Assembly (NCBI GenBank): GCA_002718135.1
Contig: PBDN01000019.1
Coordinates: forward strand, 201,727 to 265,726
Reading direction: 5' to 3'
DNA: 64,000 nucleotides
Source of the DNA: Pelagibacteraceae bacterium
GTDB taxonomy: Bacteria > Pseudomonadota > Alphaproteobacteria > HIMB59 > GCA-002718135
Part shown: one piece after another, positions 1 to 8,301 of the stretch
How the letters are laid out: each line of letters starts with the position of its first letter
How positions within the stretch are numbered: position 1 is the stretch's first letter
The notes under the pieces: model-generated
Told to the model about the DNA's origin: nothing
What the model saw: the letters and a program-made list of their open reading frames with translations, nothing else
The model's database searches: none
Program-made: the position numbers and the translations under genes

Positions 1-230
1 GTATCGCCCGGAATCTCGGAGCAGATGACGTCGCACGTGCCGCAATAGAAAACGCAAACACCGCGGCAGAAGTGCTGTCGCTCGGTCAGACAAATGATAT
101 ACCACTCGCAGACGAAATTGCCCGCCGCGCCCGAGACGTCGCAAAGGACACTATCGGCAATAGCGGGTCCACAATACGGGTACTGATTTTCGACCGACAG
201 GGTACCCTCGTAGGTACATCCGATGGCTGA
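1..230 (+). CDS. cbiD: Cobalt-precorrin-5B C1-methyltransferase CbiD, C-terminal part
   Basis: The window opens inside this gene; the last 75 or so codons are readable from base 3 to the TGA at 228-230. The readable tail contains ANTAAEVLSL and ends IRVLIFDRQGTLVGTSDG, which resembles the C-terminus of CbiD (the typical ending is a 'vlvFDr.G.lvg' strand). CbiD methylates C1 of the corrin ring during cobalamin synthesis and is the counterpart of CobF in the late-cobalt route. The stop overlaps the cobK start by eight bases, so the two are translationally coupled. The N-terminus lies outside the window, so completeness cannot be judged. Confidence 0.8.
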   Translation, partial: IARNLGADDVARAAIENANTAAEVLSLGQTNDIPLADEIARRARDVAKDTIGNSGSTIRVLIFDRQGTLVGTSDG

Positions 231-972
231 CCGGCCGCGAGCGCTATTGCTGGGCGGTACATCTGAGGCCGTCGCTCTCGCTCGCAAGACCGCCGAGAAT
301 TTTGATGTCACCTACTCGCTGGCCGGACGGACCCGCAACCCGTCTCGTCCCGACAATGTTACCATCCGAACAGGCGGGTTCGGCGGAGTGGCAGCACTAT
401 CCGCTTGGCTGCTTGCACGAAACATTGATTTGGTAGTCGATGCCACCCACCCTTTTGCAGAACAGATTTCTTTAAATGCGCATAACTCCTGCCAGATAAC
501 CGGGATACCACTGCTCCGCCTACTGCGCCCGGCATGGCAGGCAGTCTCCGGTGATATTTGGTACCACGCCGACGACATCGCGGACGCTAGCCGAAAAATA
601 CGAGCCCTAGGCACAGCCGCATTTCTCTCTGTGGGTCACCAGGAGCTTAGAGCCTTCGCCGGCATAGACGATATTAGATTCCTAATACGTACCGTCGATC
701 CACTGGAAACCGTTCCGCTCCTGAAATCCACGTACATTACTGGCCGCGGTCCGTTCTCAGTTGATCAGGAAACGGCGTTGCTTCAAGCGCACGAAATAGA
801 TGTTTTAGTGAGCAAAAATGCTGGCGGTAATGGCGCCTATGCGAAGATTACTGCGGCCAGAAACCTCGGGTTATCGGTTTTAATGATCGGGCGGCCTTCA
901 TCGTTACCCGGAAATACCGTCGATAATATAGACCGTGCGCTGGACTGGATGGGCATGCATCGGCGCCGGTGA
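223..972 (+). CDS. cobK: Precorrin-6A reductase CobK
   Basis: This 249-residue protein reduces the macrocycle of (cobalt-)precorrin-6A with NADPH to give precorrin-6B. The N-terminal RALLLGGTSEAVALA is the nucleotide-binding loop typical of CobK/CbiJ. Other family segments are DLVVDATHPFA near residue 70 and VLVSKNAGGNGAYAKI near residue 195. Its length matches the family. It starts inside the end of cbiD and converges on cobM, leaving a 133-base gap with no gene. It belongs to the corrin-ring block. Confidence 0.93.
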   Translation: MADRPRALLLGGTSEAVALARKTAENFDVTYSLAGRTRNPSRPDNVTIRTGGFGGVAALSAWLLARNIDLVVDATHPFAEQISLNAHNSCQITGIPLLRLLRPAWQAVSGDIWYHADDIADASRKIRALGTAAFLSVGHQELRAFAGIDDIRFLIRTVDPLETVPLLKSTYITGRGPFSVDQETALLQAHEIDVLVSKNAGGNGAYAKITAARNLGLSVLMIGRPSSLPGNTVDNIDRALDWMGMHRRR

Positions 973-1105
973 ATTGAAGACCGTGCCAGAGATAATCAAC
1001 TATTTCACCGACTGGAATTTCCGCCCAATGGATATCTGGAATAGGGGTATTGGAAGTTTTTATATTAACCGTTCCTTCTAGAGGAGTAGGGTCGGGTCTG
1101 AATAA

Positions 1106-1870
1106 TTATTCTTTACGCCTCGGCCGCAATACGTGCACGTGGTCAGCATCGTATAAAGCAGAATCCGCAAACGCCACGGGAGACAGTACGCGGCCAACCA
1201 AAATCAGGGCGGTGCGCGTGATCTTAGCCTCCCGAACTTGATTACGGATATCAGCCAATGTCCCCTCTATCACCTTTTCGTCTGGCCAGCTTGCGCGGAA
1301 CACGACCGCGACCGGACAATCAGCACCGTAATGAGGCGTCAAGGTTTCACAGACATGTTTCAGGTTGCGGACTGATAGGTGAATTGCCAGCGTCGCTCCA
1401 GATCTACCAAGTATATCTAGATCTTCATTCTTGGGCATGGCAGACGCCTTCATCGCGGTACGCGTCAAAATTACCGTCTGTGACACGTCAGGTAGTGTCA
1501 GTTCACGTTTCAGCAATGCGCTTGCAGCCGCATAGGCGGGTACGCCGGGTACGATCTCGAAATCGATGCGGAGCGCGTTAAGCCGCCGGATCTGTTCGCC
1601 TATGGCACCATAAAGAGACGGATCTCCGGAATGGACCCGCGCCACATCATGCCCGACCGCATGGGCCTTTTCCATATAGCCGATAATATCAGTCAGGGTC
1701 ATTGATGCAGTGTCGAGAACCAAGGCACCATGGGGTGCGTGGGCTACCACGGCTTCAGGCACCAGAGATCCAGCGTAGAGACAAACCTCGCACCGCGCGA
1801 TGACGTCGCGTCCACGAATGGTGAGAAGGTCGGGATCTCCCGGTCCCGCGCCGATGAACCAAACCGTCAT
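1106..1870 (-). CDS. cobM: Precorrin-4 C11-methyltransferase CobM
   Basis: This SAM-dependent tetrapyrrole methylase has 254 residues and methylates C11 of precorrin-4 or its cobalt form. It opens with TVWFIGAGPGDPDLLTIRG, the glycine-rich SAM loop of the family, and carries VARVHSGDPSLYGAIGEQ and IVPGVPAYAAASA further on. The open frame extends about 90 codons upstream, but that stretch lies antisense-frame inside cobJ. The start at 1870 overlaps the cobJ stop as ATGA and gives the normal family N-terminus. It is the last gene of the reverse operon that begins at cbiX. Confidence 0.95.
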   Translation of the reverse strand: MTVWFIGAGPGDPDLLTIRGRDVIARCEVCLYAGSLVPEAVVAHAPHGALVLDTASMTLTDIIGYMEKAHAVGHDVARVHSGDPSLYGAIGEQIRRLNALRIDFEIVPGVPAYAAASALLKRELTLPDVSQTVILTRTAMKASAMPKNEDLDILGRSGATLAIHLSVRNLKHVCETLTPHYGADCPVAVVFRASWPDEKVIEGTLADIRNQVREAKITRTALILVGRVLSPVAFADSALYDADHVHVLRPRRKE

Positions 1871-3690
1871 CCCGTGGCTTTCCTCTCGTTCGATTTTTTT
1901 CCGTCGTAGCCGCGCGGAGTGTATACCCACTGCCGTCCGTCGCTTCGCATCACCGCCCGCGTTTCCGAAGAACCTACGAGGACGATTGTCAACATATCTA
2001 CGTCGGTAACATCCAACGTTTCCAACGTCACCGTGCGGATTTGTTCTCCATCGCGACCCAGATTGCGGGCCAGAACCACCGGTGTCGTCCCGAGGCGGGC
2101 ATCGAGAAGAATTTCGCGCGCTTTCTTGAGCTGCCAAGTACGACGCATAGAGACCGGATTATAGAATGCGATCACGAAATCCCCTTCGGCGGCTGCGCGG
2201 ACGCGTCGTTCGATGGCGTCCCACGGGGTAAGTAAGTCTGACAGAGAAATAGTGCAGAAATCATGGCCGAGGGGTGCGCCTGATCTAGCGGCCGCGGCCT
2301 GCAGCGCGGAAATCCCAGGACAGACCTCGATCGCAAGACGTTTCCAGTCAGCGTGGCCGCTGGTTTCTAGGAGTTGGAATACCAAGGTCGCCATCGCGTA
2401 AATTCCAGGATCGCCGGACGAAACCAAGGCGACCGTTTTGCCCGTTGCCGCAATATCGAGCGCGGCATGCGCCCGGGCCATCTCTTCGCCCAACGGAAAA
2501 TCGTGACGATTCTTGCCTACTGCGCGGGGTCCAAGAATATCCAGGTACAACGTGTAGCCCACAAGATCAGTCGCTGACGCCACCGCAGATTCCGACTCCG
2601 AAGTCATCCAACCGTCACTTCCGGGCCCGGTTCCAACAATCAGCAGCCGGCCTTGCGGTAGACCGGTATCGGCTAATACTATTGGAGATGGCGCCAGCGC
2701 AAGAGCACAGGTGGCTCGCGCGGATTTGATCTTGGCAGAAATCAAATTACCTTCTGGGCCACAGGCCGCGAGCGCGGCAGCTTCCGATACGCCATGACAC
2801 CCAACTTCACGAAAAACCACGTCAGACGGATTTTGCAGCCGCGGTGTTTCAGCCTCCAGCGTCTCTGCATCAAAGAATCTGGCGGGCACGTTCAGAGATA
2901 CTGCCAGTGCATGGACTGCCGGCTCGTCCGCCTTAAGGTCTAGGGAAAATACCCCGGCGATAGCTGAAGGGGCGATATTCGCCTCTCTCAGTGCTTTATC
3001 CGCCAACGCCTCCAGTTCATCCAGCTCAGTGCCTCGTTCGCAGCCGACCCCTATAGCAACTATTGCGGGGTTATAAACCAAATGCTTGGCATTACCGGGA
3101 TCACAATACGGCGTTGAAGAGATACGGAGCGCGCCGGCAAGGTCTCTCGGGATCTGTGTGTCGGCAATAAATTGAGGTAAAGTGCCGTCGAGGCTCACCG
3201 CCTCCCCGGCCAACAGGTCAGCCGTAAAAGACTTTACGTCACTTGGATTAGCTAACACCCACCCGGAGGGTGGATTATCAAGTCCGGCACCGAAACGCAG
3301 ATCCCCGGCCGTTGTAATGGCGGCCGAAACACCAATCGCGTCCGCAATCGTTTTAGCACATTCATTTGCCCCATGATGCCCTCCCAGAAGTGGAACTACA
3401 GTAGAGCCATCTTCGGCGACGGCAATGACGGCAGGTTCGGTGGTCTTGTCAGACAGAGCCGAGCCCAATAGCCGGATCAATATCCCTGCAGCACAAATAC
3501 CAATCACGGGTGTACCATGTTCAAACAAAGCACGAACATGATATCCGGTATCTTCAAATACAATATCCACGTCCTGCAATCGACTCGCCAAACCATGAAT
3601 ATTGCTACCGGAAACCGCGGATTTAACTTTCCGCGCAGTTACTATCCCGCCCGGCCCGAGTACTATAATTGCAGGCCCAGTCATTTCCAT
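1867..3690 (-). CDS. cobJ: CbiG-CobJ fusion: cobalamin lactonase/CobE-like protein with precorrin-3B C17-methyltransferase
   Basis: This 607-residue protein joins two enzymes. Roughly residues 1-340 are CbiG-like: an N-terminal half with TPVIGICAAGILIRLL and PLLGGHHGANE, then a CobE/CbiG C-terminal domain with AIGVGCERGTELDELE and FREVGCHGVSEAAAL. Roughly 350-600 are CobJ: GRLLIVGTGPGSDGWMT (SAM loop), VALVSSGDPGIYAMATL and VIAFYNPVSMRRTWQL. CobJ methylates C17 and contracts the ring; CbiG opens the ring lactone in the early-cobalt route. Such fusions are known in other bacteria. The gene overlaps cobI by 10 bases and cobM by 4. Confidence 0.93.
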   Translation of the reverse strand: MEMTGPAIIVLGPGGIVTARKVKSAVSGSNIHGLASRLQDVDIVFEDTGYHVRALFEHGTPVIGICAAGILIRLLGSALSDKTTEPAVIAVAEDGSTVVPLLGGHHGANECAKTIADAIGVSAAITTAGDLRFGAGLDNPPSGWVLANPSDVKSFTADLLAGEAVSLDGTLPQFIADTQIPRDLAGALRISSTPYCDPGNAKHLVYNPAIVAIGVGCERGTELDELEALADKALREANIAPSAIAGVFSLDLKADEPAVHALAVSLNVPARFFDAETLEAETPRLQNPSDVVFREVGCHGVSEAAALAACGPEGNLISAKIKSARATCALALAPSPIVLADTGLPQGRLLIVGTGPGSDGWMTSESESAVASATDLVGYTLYLDILGPRAVGKNRHDFPLGEEMARAHAALDIAATGKTVALVSSGDPGIYAMATLVFQLLETSGHADWKRLAIEVCPGISALQAAAARSGAPLGHDFCTISLSDLLTPWDAIERRVRAAAEGDFVIAFYNPVSMRRTWQLKKAREILLDARLGTTPVVLARNLGRDGEQIRTVTLETLDVTDVDMLTIVLVGSSETRAVMRSDGRQWVYTPRGYDGKKSNERKATG

Positions 3691-4385
3691 GCTTGGGCGC
3701 GCTTGTGTAAAAGGATCATGGAGAAATAAGGCGCGTCGCCGTCTCCGACATCGGCCAATCTCACGACTCGCTGTTTGTCCATGGTCGCGCGTTCGATATA
3801 GCGAGCATTTTCGGACAGGCCAAGATCAGCCAGCACACTACGGATTTTTTCAAGATGCCGACCAACCTTAATGATCGCGGCAGCGTCAGCCTCTACCAAA
3901 CGTTTGGCGAGCGTCTTGGCATCCAACGGGCCCGGGATCACCGATAGTACATCGTTCTTGGCTGATAGCGGAGACCCAAGCGCGGCTGCGCAGGCGGTCA
4001 GAGACGAGACACCGGGCACAACCTCGATGGCATGGTCACCGACAAGGCGTCCGAACAAATACATGAACGATCCATAAAAAAAGGGATCGCCTTCGCAAAT
4101 TACGGCAACATCGTCGCCGGCGGAGAGGGCATCATCAATCTCTATGGCCGCCTTATCGTATACATCGTCGGATGGGAACCGAGCCGGCAACAGCGGCATG
4201 CGGATGGCGATCTCACGCTGGGTTCCAGGTAGGTGCTCAGCAACGATCTGACGTGCCAAGCTGGGGCCTTCTTCTGGGGCGGGCCACGCTAGAACAGGAA
4301 CAGATTTTAGGATTCGCAACGCTTTCAGGGTCAACAGCTCGGGGTCCCCGGGACCCACTCCAACGCCATACAGCCTGCCGACCAT
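3681..4385 (-). CDS. cobI: Precorrin-2 C20-methyltransferase CobI
   Basis: This 234-residue tetrapyrrole methylase adds the C20 methyl to precorrin-2 or cobalt-factor II, the step that commits the intermediate to the corrin branch. It begins VGRLYGVGVGPGDPELLTLK, the canonical SAM loop, and includes VICEGDPFFYGSFMYL and VVPGVSSLTACAAALGSPL. I chose the start at 4385 because it overlaps the cobL stop as TGATG and gives the family N-terminus; an upstream in-frame ATG at 4433 lies inside cobL. It overlaps the next gene, cbiG/cobJ, by 10 bases. Confidence 0.95.
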   Translation of the reverse strand: MVGRLYGVGVGPGDPELLTLKALRILKSVPVLAWPAPEEGPSLARQIVAEHLPGTQREIAIRMPLLPARFPSDDVYDKAAIEIDDALSAGDDVAVICEGDPFFYGSFMYLFGRLVGDHAIEVVPGVSSLTACAAALGSPLSAKNDVLSVIPGPLDAKTLAKRLVEADAAAIIKVGRHLEKIRSVLADLGLSENARYIERATMDKQRVVRLADVGDGDAPYFSMILLHKRAQAWK

Positions 4386-5593
4386 CAGATTTTCACAGCG
4401 GCAAGCTGGGTGACGGGCATGGTCGGTCTCCAACCAGTGAGAGAACCGACGGGCTCCGCACGGGAAATTGATATGCGTGCAAGATTGCCGCCATATGCCT
4501 CGCGAAATACTGCCAAAGTGCCTTCGCTTTCCAGAGTTACGGCGTTAGCGACTAGACGACCGCCTGGCTTAAGCGCTTTCCAACAAAGATCGAGCAACTC
4601 GGGATTGGAACCACCACCCCCGACGAAAACGGCATCTGGCGCATCTAGCTGCGCCAGCACCTCGGTCGCTTCTCCCTCTATCATCCGAAGACGTGGAACG
4701 CCAAGCGCGACAGCGTTGCGAGCGATTAGACCAATCCGGTCGGCACGGCTTTCGATAGCCGACGCCCGGCAAGCCGGATGAGTCCGCATCCATTCAATCG
4801 CTACCGACCCACATCCAGCGCCGATATCCCAAAGATGTTGTCCTGGCACCGGCGCCAAAGCGGAGAGTGTAAAGGCGCGGACTTCGCGTTTGGTAATGTT
4901 GCCGTCGCTGCTAAACGCTTCATCCGGCAGACCGGGAATTCGCGGCAAAATAACGGCATCCGTACCAGCGACGCAGTTGACAGCAAGCGTGTGAAACGCC
5001 GCGATATCGTCGTGGTCCCAATTGCCGGCATCCCCAACCAGTTGGCGTTCACAAGCACCTCCCATATGTTCCAAAACAGTCATCTCGCTATCCCCATAAC
5101 CACGCTCGGTGAGGATGTCAGCCACCTGCGCCGGGGTGCCCGAGCCGTCGGCCAAGATCAGTAACCGGGAGCCGGGCTGGATGAAAGGTACTATTAGGCT
5201 GGCCGGACGACCATGCAGGGTCAGTTGGTCGACATCCGCAAGAGCCCAGCGAAGTCGCGCGGCAGCGAGCGTAAACGCCGAAAGCGACGGCACGACATCC
5301 ATTTCTTCGGCCGCGAAGTGTTTCAACAGCGTCACGCCGATCCCGAAAAACATTGGATCGCCGGTGGCTAATACGCAGACCAGTCGACCACGCATTTCGG
5401 AAATTTTCGTCATAAGATCTGTCAACGGCCGCGTCCAGGTCAGTCGTTCACGATCGTCATCGGGCAACATTGCAAGATGCCGTTCACCGCCTATCAAGAT
5501 TTCAGCAGCATCGATCAGCATGCGCCCACGCGGAGTTAACCCGTCAAGGCCATCCTCACCGATACCGACGACACTGAGCCAACGGTCTTTCAT
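4385..5593 (-). CDS. cobL: Precorrin-6Y C5,15-methyltransferase (decarboxylating) CobL
   Basis: At 402 residues this is the full fused CobL. The N-terminal CbiE-like methylase domain (about 1-210) carries WLSVVGIGEDGLDGLTPRGR and VCVLATGDPMFFGIG. The C-terminal CbiT-like domain (about 215-400) has a Rossmann SAM motif, LWDIGAGCGSVAIEW. The enzyme methylates C5 and C15 and removes the acetate carboxyl at C12, turning precorrin-6B into precorrin-8. It overlaps cobH by four bases upstream and cobI by one base downstream, in the tightly packed reverse operon. Confidence 0.95.
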   Translation of the reverse strand: MKDRWLSVVGIGEDGLDGLTPRGRMLIDAAEILIGGERHLAMLPDDDRERLTWTRPLTDLMTKISEMRGRLVCVLATGDPMFFGIGVTLLKHFAAEEMDVVPSLSAFTLAAARLRWALADVDQLTLHGRPASLIVPFIQPGSRLLILADGSGTPAQVADILTERGYGDSEMTVLEHMGGACERQLVGDAGNWDHDDIAAFHTLAVNCVAGTDAVILPRIPGLPDEAFSSDGNITKREVRAFTLSALAPVPGQHLWDIGAGCGSVAIEWMRTHPACRASAIESRADRIGLIARNAVALGVPRLRMIEGEATEVLAQLDAPDAVFVGGGGSNPELLDLCWKALKPGGRLVANAVTLESEGTLAVFREAYGGNLARISISRAEPVGSLTGWRPTMPVTQLAAVKI

Positions 5594-6219
5594 ATTTTGT
5601 AATTTCCAGCAAGCGCGTTGACAGCTGCTGACGCCATGGCGCTGCCACCCCGGCGGCCCAACAGCGTAATATAGGGTACCTCGGGGCGGATTTTTTGCAG
5701 CGCATATTTCGATTCAGCAGCCCCGACAAACCCCACTGGAAATCCCAAAATCACCGCTGGCTTACGCGATGGGTCCTCAGAAATCACCTCAAGCAAACGG
5801 AATAGCGCTGTCGGCGCATTGCCGATGGCAACCACACTACCCGGAAGAAATGGTTTCCATAATTCGACCTGCGCCGCTGAGCGCGTAGTGCCCTGTTCCT
5901 TGGCCATCGTCGCCACGTTGGGTAGACGGATCATGCTAAGAACCTGGTTTCCAGCAGGAAGGTGCGCCGTGATCACACCGTCCGCCACCATCTGCGCATC
6001 GCAAATTACCGGCGCACCCGCAGCAAGGGCATCACGTGCGGTTGCTGTTACGCCATTATACCAGCGGATATTCGGAACGATCTCCGGCATGCCACAGGCA
6101 TGCACCAGCCGGATAACTATATCTGCCATGTCGTCAGGAACCACCGATAGGTCCGCTTCTTCGCGCACGATCGCAAATGACCTACGGTAAATTTCATCAG
6201 GATCACGAAGCCATTCCAT
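5590..6219 (-). CDS. cobH: Precorrin-8X methylmutase CobH
   Basis: This 209-residue protein isomerises precorrin-8X to hydrogenobyrinic acid (or the cobalt form to cobyrinic acid) by moving a methyl from C11 to C12. Family hallmarks are visible: IVIRLVHACGMPEI holds the catalytic histidine, followed by GAPVICDAQMVADGV and, near the C-terminus, PAVILGFPVGFVGAAESK. It is second in the reverse operon, six bases after cbiX, and overlaps cobL as ATGA. Confidence 0.95.
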   Translation of the reverse strand: MEWLRDPDEIYRRSFAIVREEADLSVVPDDMADIVIRLVHACGMPEIVPNIRWYNGVTATARDALAAGAPVICDAQMVADGVITAHLPAGNQVLSMIRLPNVATMAKEQGTTRSAAQVELWKPFLPGSVVAIGNAPTALFRLLEVISEDPSRKPAVILGFPVGFVGAAESKYALQKIRPEVPYITLLGRRGGSAMASAAVNALAGNYKI

Positions 6220-6225
6220 GTGATT

Positions 6226-7242
6226 TCAGCCGGTTCCCTTCATTGTTTTTGGCCCCAGCGGGTGATCCGCGTGAGGATACGGATGGTGATGATCATGCCC
6301 ATCTCCGTGAGAATGATCGTGTCCTTTTCTGTGACCGTGGGGATTTTCATTATTAAGACTGTGGGGGCCACCAATACCGATGCCTTCGACGTGATGATGA
6401 TGACTTTCCTGGGCCAACCCGACTTCCGATTCAAAGCCCAGAACCTGTTCGCGATACTTACAAAGCTGGCAGTTCATATTATTTTCTCCGAGTCGGATTT
6501 CTTCTATTCGTTCCATGAACGTCTCTATCACCATCGGATGGTCGTTAAGGTAGGACGCCTTGATGAATTCAATGTTCGGATACCGAGCAGCAACTTTATC
6601 GGTATAATCATAGATCCTTCGCACTAGCACGCCTGTGAACAAAAAGTAGGGAAAGACCACAATTCGCCGATAACCTAACCTGACGGCGTGTTCCAGCCCT
6701 GGCTCGACCAACGGGAAGGTTACCCCAGAATATACGGTTTCTCCCCAGCCGAAACCGAGACCTTCCCACAACATTCGCATCACCTTCGCAACGTTGGAAT
6801 TAGCATCCGGGTCGGACGCGCCGCGCCCCACTACCACGAGCAGTGTCTCTTCAGTAGGCACATCATCGCTTGCAAAATCGAGTGCTTCTTTGATTCGATC
6901 AGAAGCGGCGCTTAACATTTTTAGATCGATCGCTAGTTCACGCCCATAACGGACATCTACTCCGTTATTGCTTGCTGCCCAGGTGTTGAGAACCGACGGT
7001 ATATCGTTCTTGGCGTGCCCTGCTGCAAAGAGCATACCTGGAACAGCCATTATCTCAGTCACACCCTGTTCAATTAGATTCCCCAAACCTTCCTTGATGA
7101 CGGGTTTTGCAAACTCCAGGAAACCATACTCGACTGGAACACCTTCAGCTCGTTCGCGGATCGCGACAGCCAGTTTTTCAAATTCTGTTACTGCACCTTC
7201 GTCGCGGCTACCGTGGCCACATACCATTATCCCTGTAGTCAA
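6226..7242 (-). CDS. cbiX: Sirohydrochlorin cobaltochelatase CbiX, long form with His-rich tail
   Basis: CbiX inserts cobalt into sirohydrochlorin at the start of the early-cobalt B12 route. The N-terminal segment IMVCGHGSRDEGAV has the catalytic His of class II chelatases, and two chelatase repeats follow (about 1-120 and 135-270). After them comes MNCQLCKYREQVLGFE, a CxxC motif like the Fe-S site described in long CbiX proteins, then a His-rich tail (HHHH, HDHSHGDGHDHHH) that may store or deliver cobalt. I infer a TTG start at 7242, with a GGGAG-type site upstream, giving 338 residues; the open frame continues upstream but collides with cobD. It leads the cbiX-to-cobM operon. Confidence 0.92.
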   Translation of the reverse strand: MTTGIMVCGHGSRDEGAVTEFEKLAVAIRERAEGVPVEYGFLEFAKPVIKEGLGNLIEQGVTEIMAVPGMLFAAGHAKNDIPSVLNTWAASNNGVDVRYGRELAIDLKMLSAASDRIKEALDFASDDVPTEETLLVVVGRGASDPDANSNVAKVMRMLWEGLGFGWGETVYSGVTFPLVEPGLEHAVRLGYRRIVVFPYFLFTGVLVRRIYDYTDKVAARYPNIEFIKASYLNDHPMVIETFMERIEEIRLGENNMNCQLCKYREQVLGFESEVGLAQESHHHHVEGIGIGGPHSLNNENPHGHRKGHDHSHGDGHDHHHPYPHADHPLGPKTMKGTG

Positions 7243-7301
7243 TTGTTTCTCCCGTAAAGGCTGCAATTGATTTCGTGTCGCAACCGCGCGATTGTCGGCC
7301 G

Positions 7302-8297
7302 ATGATGTTTCAATGGTATAGCGCCGACGCGGCAGCAGTGCACCCCTTGCTGGTGGTGATGCTGGCGCTGGCAATCGATGTCGCGCTGGGCGATCCTCCG
7401 GGGCTTTGGAACCGCGTGCCCCATCCGGTTGCGGTTTTCGGCAGCTTGGCGGCCTTCTTCGACCGCAAAATGAACCGACCACAAAGATCGGACCGCGTGC
7501 GGTTCTGGCGGGGGCTGCTGGTAACCCTTTTCTTGGTCGCGCTCGCTGGACTCGTCGGCTACGGGTTCCAGTGGCTTTGCGCTCAATGGGAATATGGCTG
7601 GGTCGCAGGGGCTCTGATCGCCAGCGTGCTGATCGCCTATCGCAGTCTTTTCAATCACGTCCGCGATGTGGCAAACGGACTCGACGTCTCGTTGATCAGC
7701 GGAAGATCCGCGGTGGCCCATATTGTGGGCCGAGATCCGGACCGGCTGGACGAACACGGCGTCGCTCGCGCCGCCATAGAATCGACGGCAGAAAATTTTT
7801 CTGACGGCGTGGTAGCACCGGTAATTTGGTTTGCGTTGCTCGGTCTGCCGGGACTTTTCGCCTATAAGGCGGTAAACACTATGGACAGCATGATCGGTCA
7901 CCGCGACAGCACATACGAGCATTTCGGAAAATTTGCGGCACGCCTTGACGACGCAATGAATGCGGTTCCGGCGCGTATCTCGGGTATTCTCATAGTAATC
8001 GTAGCTGCCGTCGGAATCGGCTCCAAGGGCGGGGAAGCATGGGCGGCGGCGGTCAGGGACGCGGAAAAGCATCGCTCGATTAACGCGGGCTGGCCCGAAG
8101 CCGCGATGGCGGGTGCGCTCGGAATTTCTCTGGCAGGGCCGCGGCAGTACCGCGACTTTATAGTTGACGATGCTTGGATGAACGAAGGCGCGCGCACCGA
8201 TGTCTCTACAACTGACATACATCGCGCACTTAGCCTGTACCGTAAGGCGGGCGCCGGACTGATGGCAATACTCCTGCTTGTTATGGCGTTGATTTAA
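7302..8297 (+). CDS. cobD: Adenosylcobinamide-phosphate synthase CobD (CbiB)
   Basis: This polytopic inner-membrane protein of about 331 residues attaches aminopropanol (phosphate) to adenosylcobyric acid. Near the N-terminus is LAIDVALGDPPGLWNRVPHP, the CbiB signature. IESTAENFSDGVVAPVIWF and NTMDSMIGHRDSTYEHFG follow. Hydrophobic segments lie around residues 10-30, 60-100, 145-165 and 200-220, and at the C-terminus. The start is uncertain: GTG at 7275 is in frame, but ATG at 7302 fits the family better. It diverges from cbiX and ends four bases from the cobQ stop, with no visible terminator between them. Confidence 0.93.
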   Translation: MMFQWYSADAAAVHPLLVVMLALAIDVALGDPPGLWNRVPHPVAVFGSLAAFFDRKMNRPQRSDRVRFWRGLLVTLFLVALAGLVGYGFQWLCAQWEYGWVAGALIASVLIAYRSLFNHVRDVANGLDVSLISGRSAVAHIVGRDPDRLDEHGVARAAIESTAENFSDGVVAPVIWFALLGLPGLFAYKAVNTMDSMIGHRDSTYEHFGKFAARLDDAMNAVPARISGILIVIVAAVGIGSKGGEAWAAAVRDAEKHRSINAGWPEAAMAGALGISLAGPRQYRDFIVDDAWMNEGARTDVSTTDIHRALSLYRKAGAGLMAILLLVMALI

Positions 8298-8301
8298 CCA
8301 C

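Noticed and set aside
1871..2137. N-terminal extension of CobM
   Set aside because: It lies wholly inside cobJ in another frame; the start at 1870 gives the normal methylase N-terminus and an ATGA overlap.
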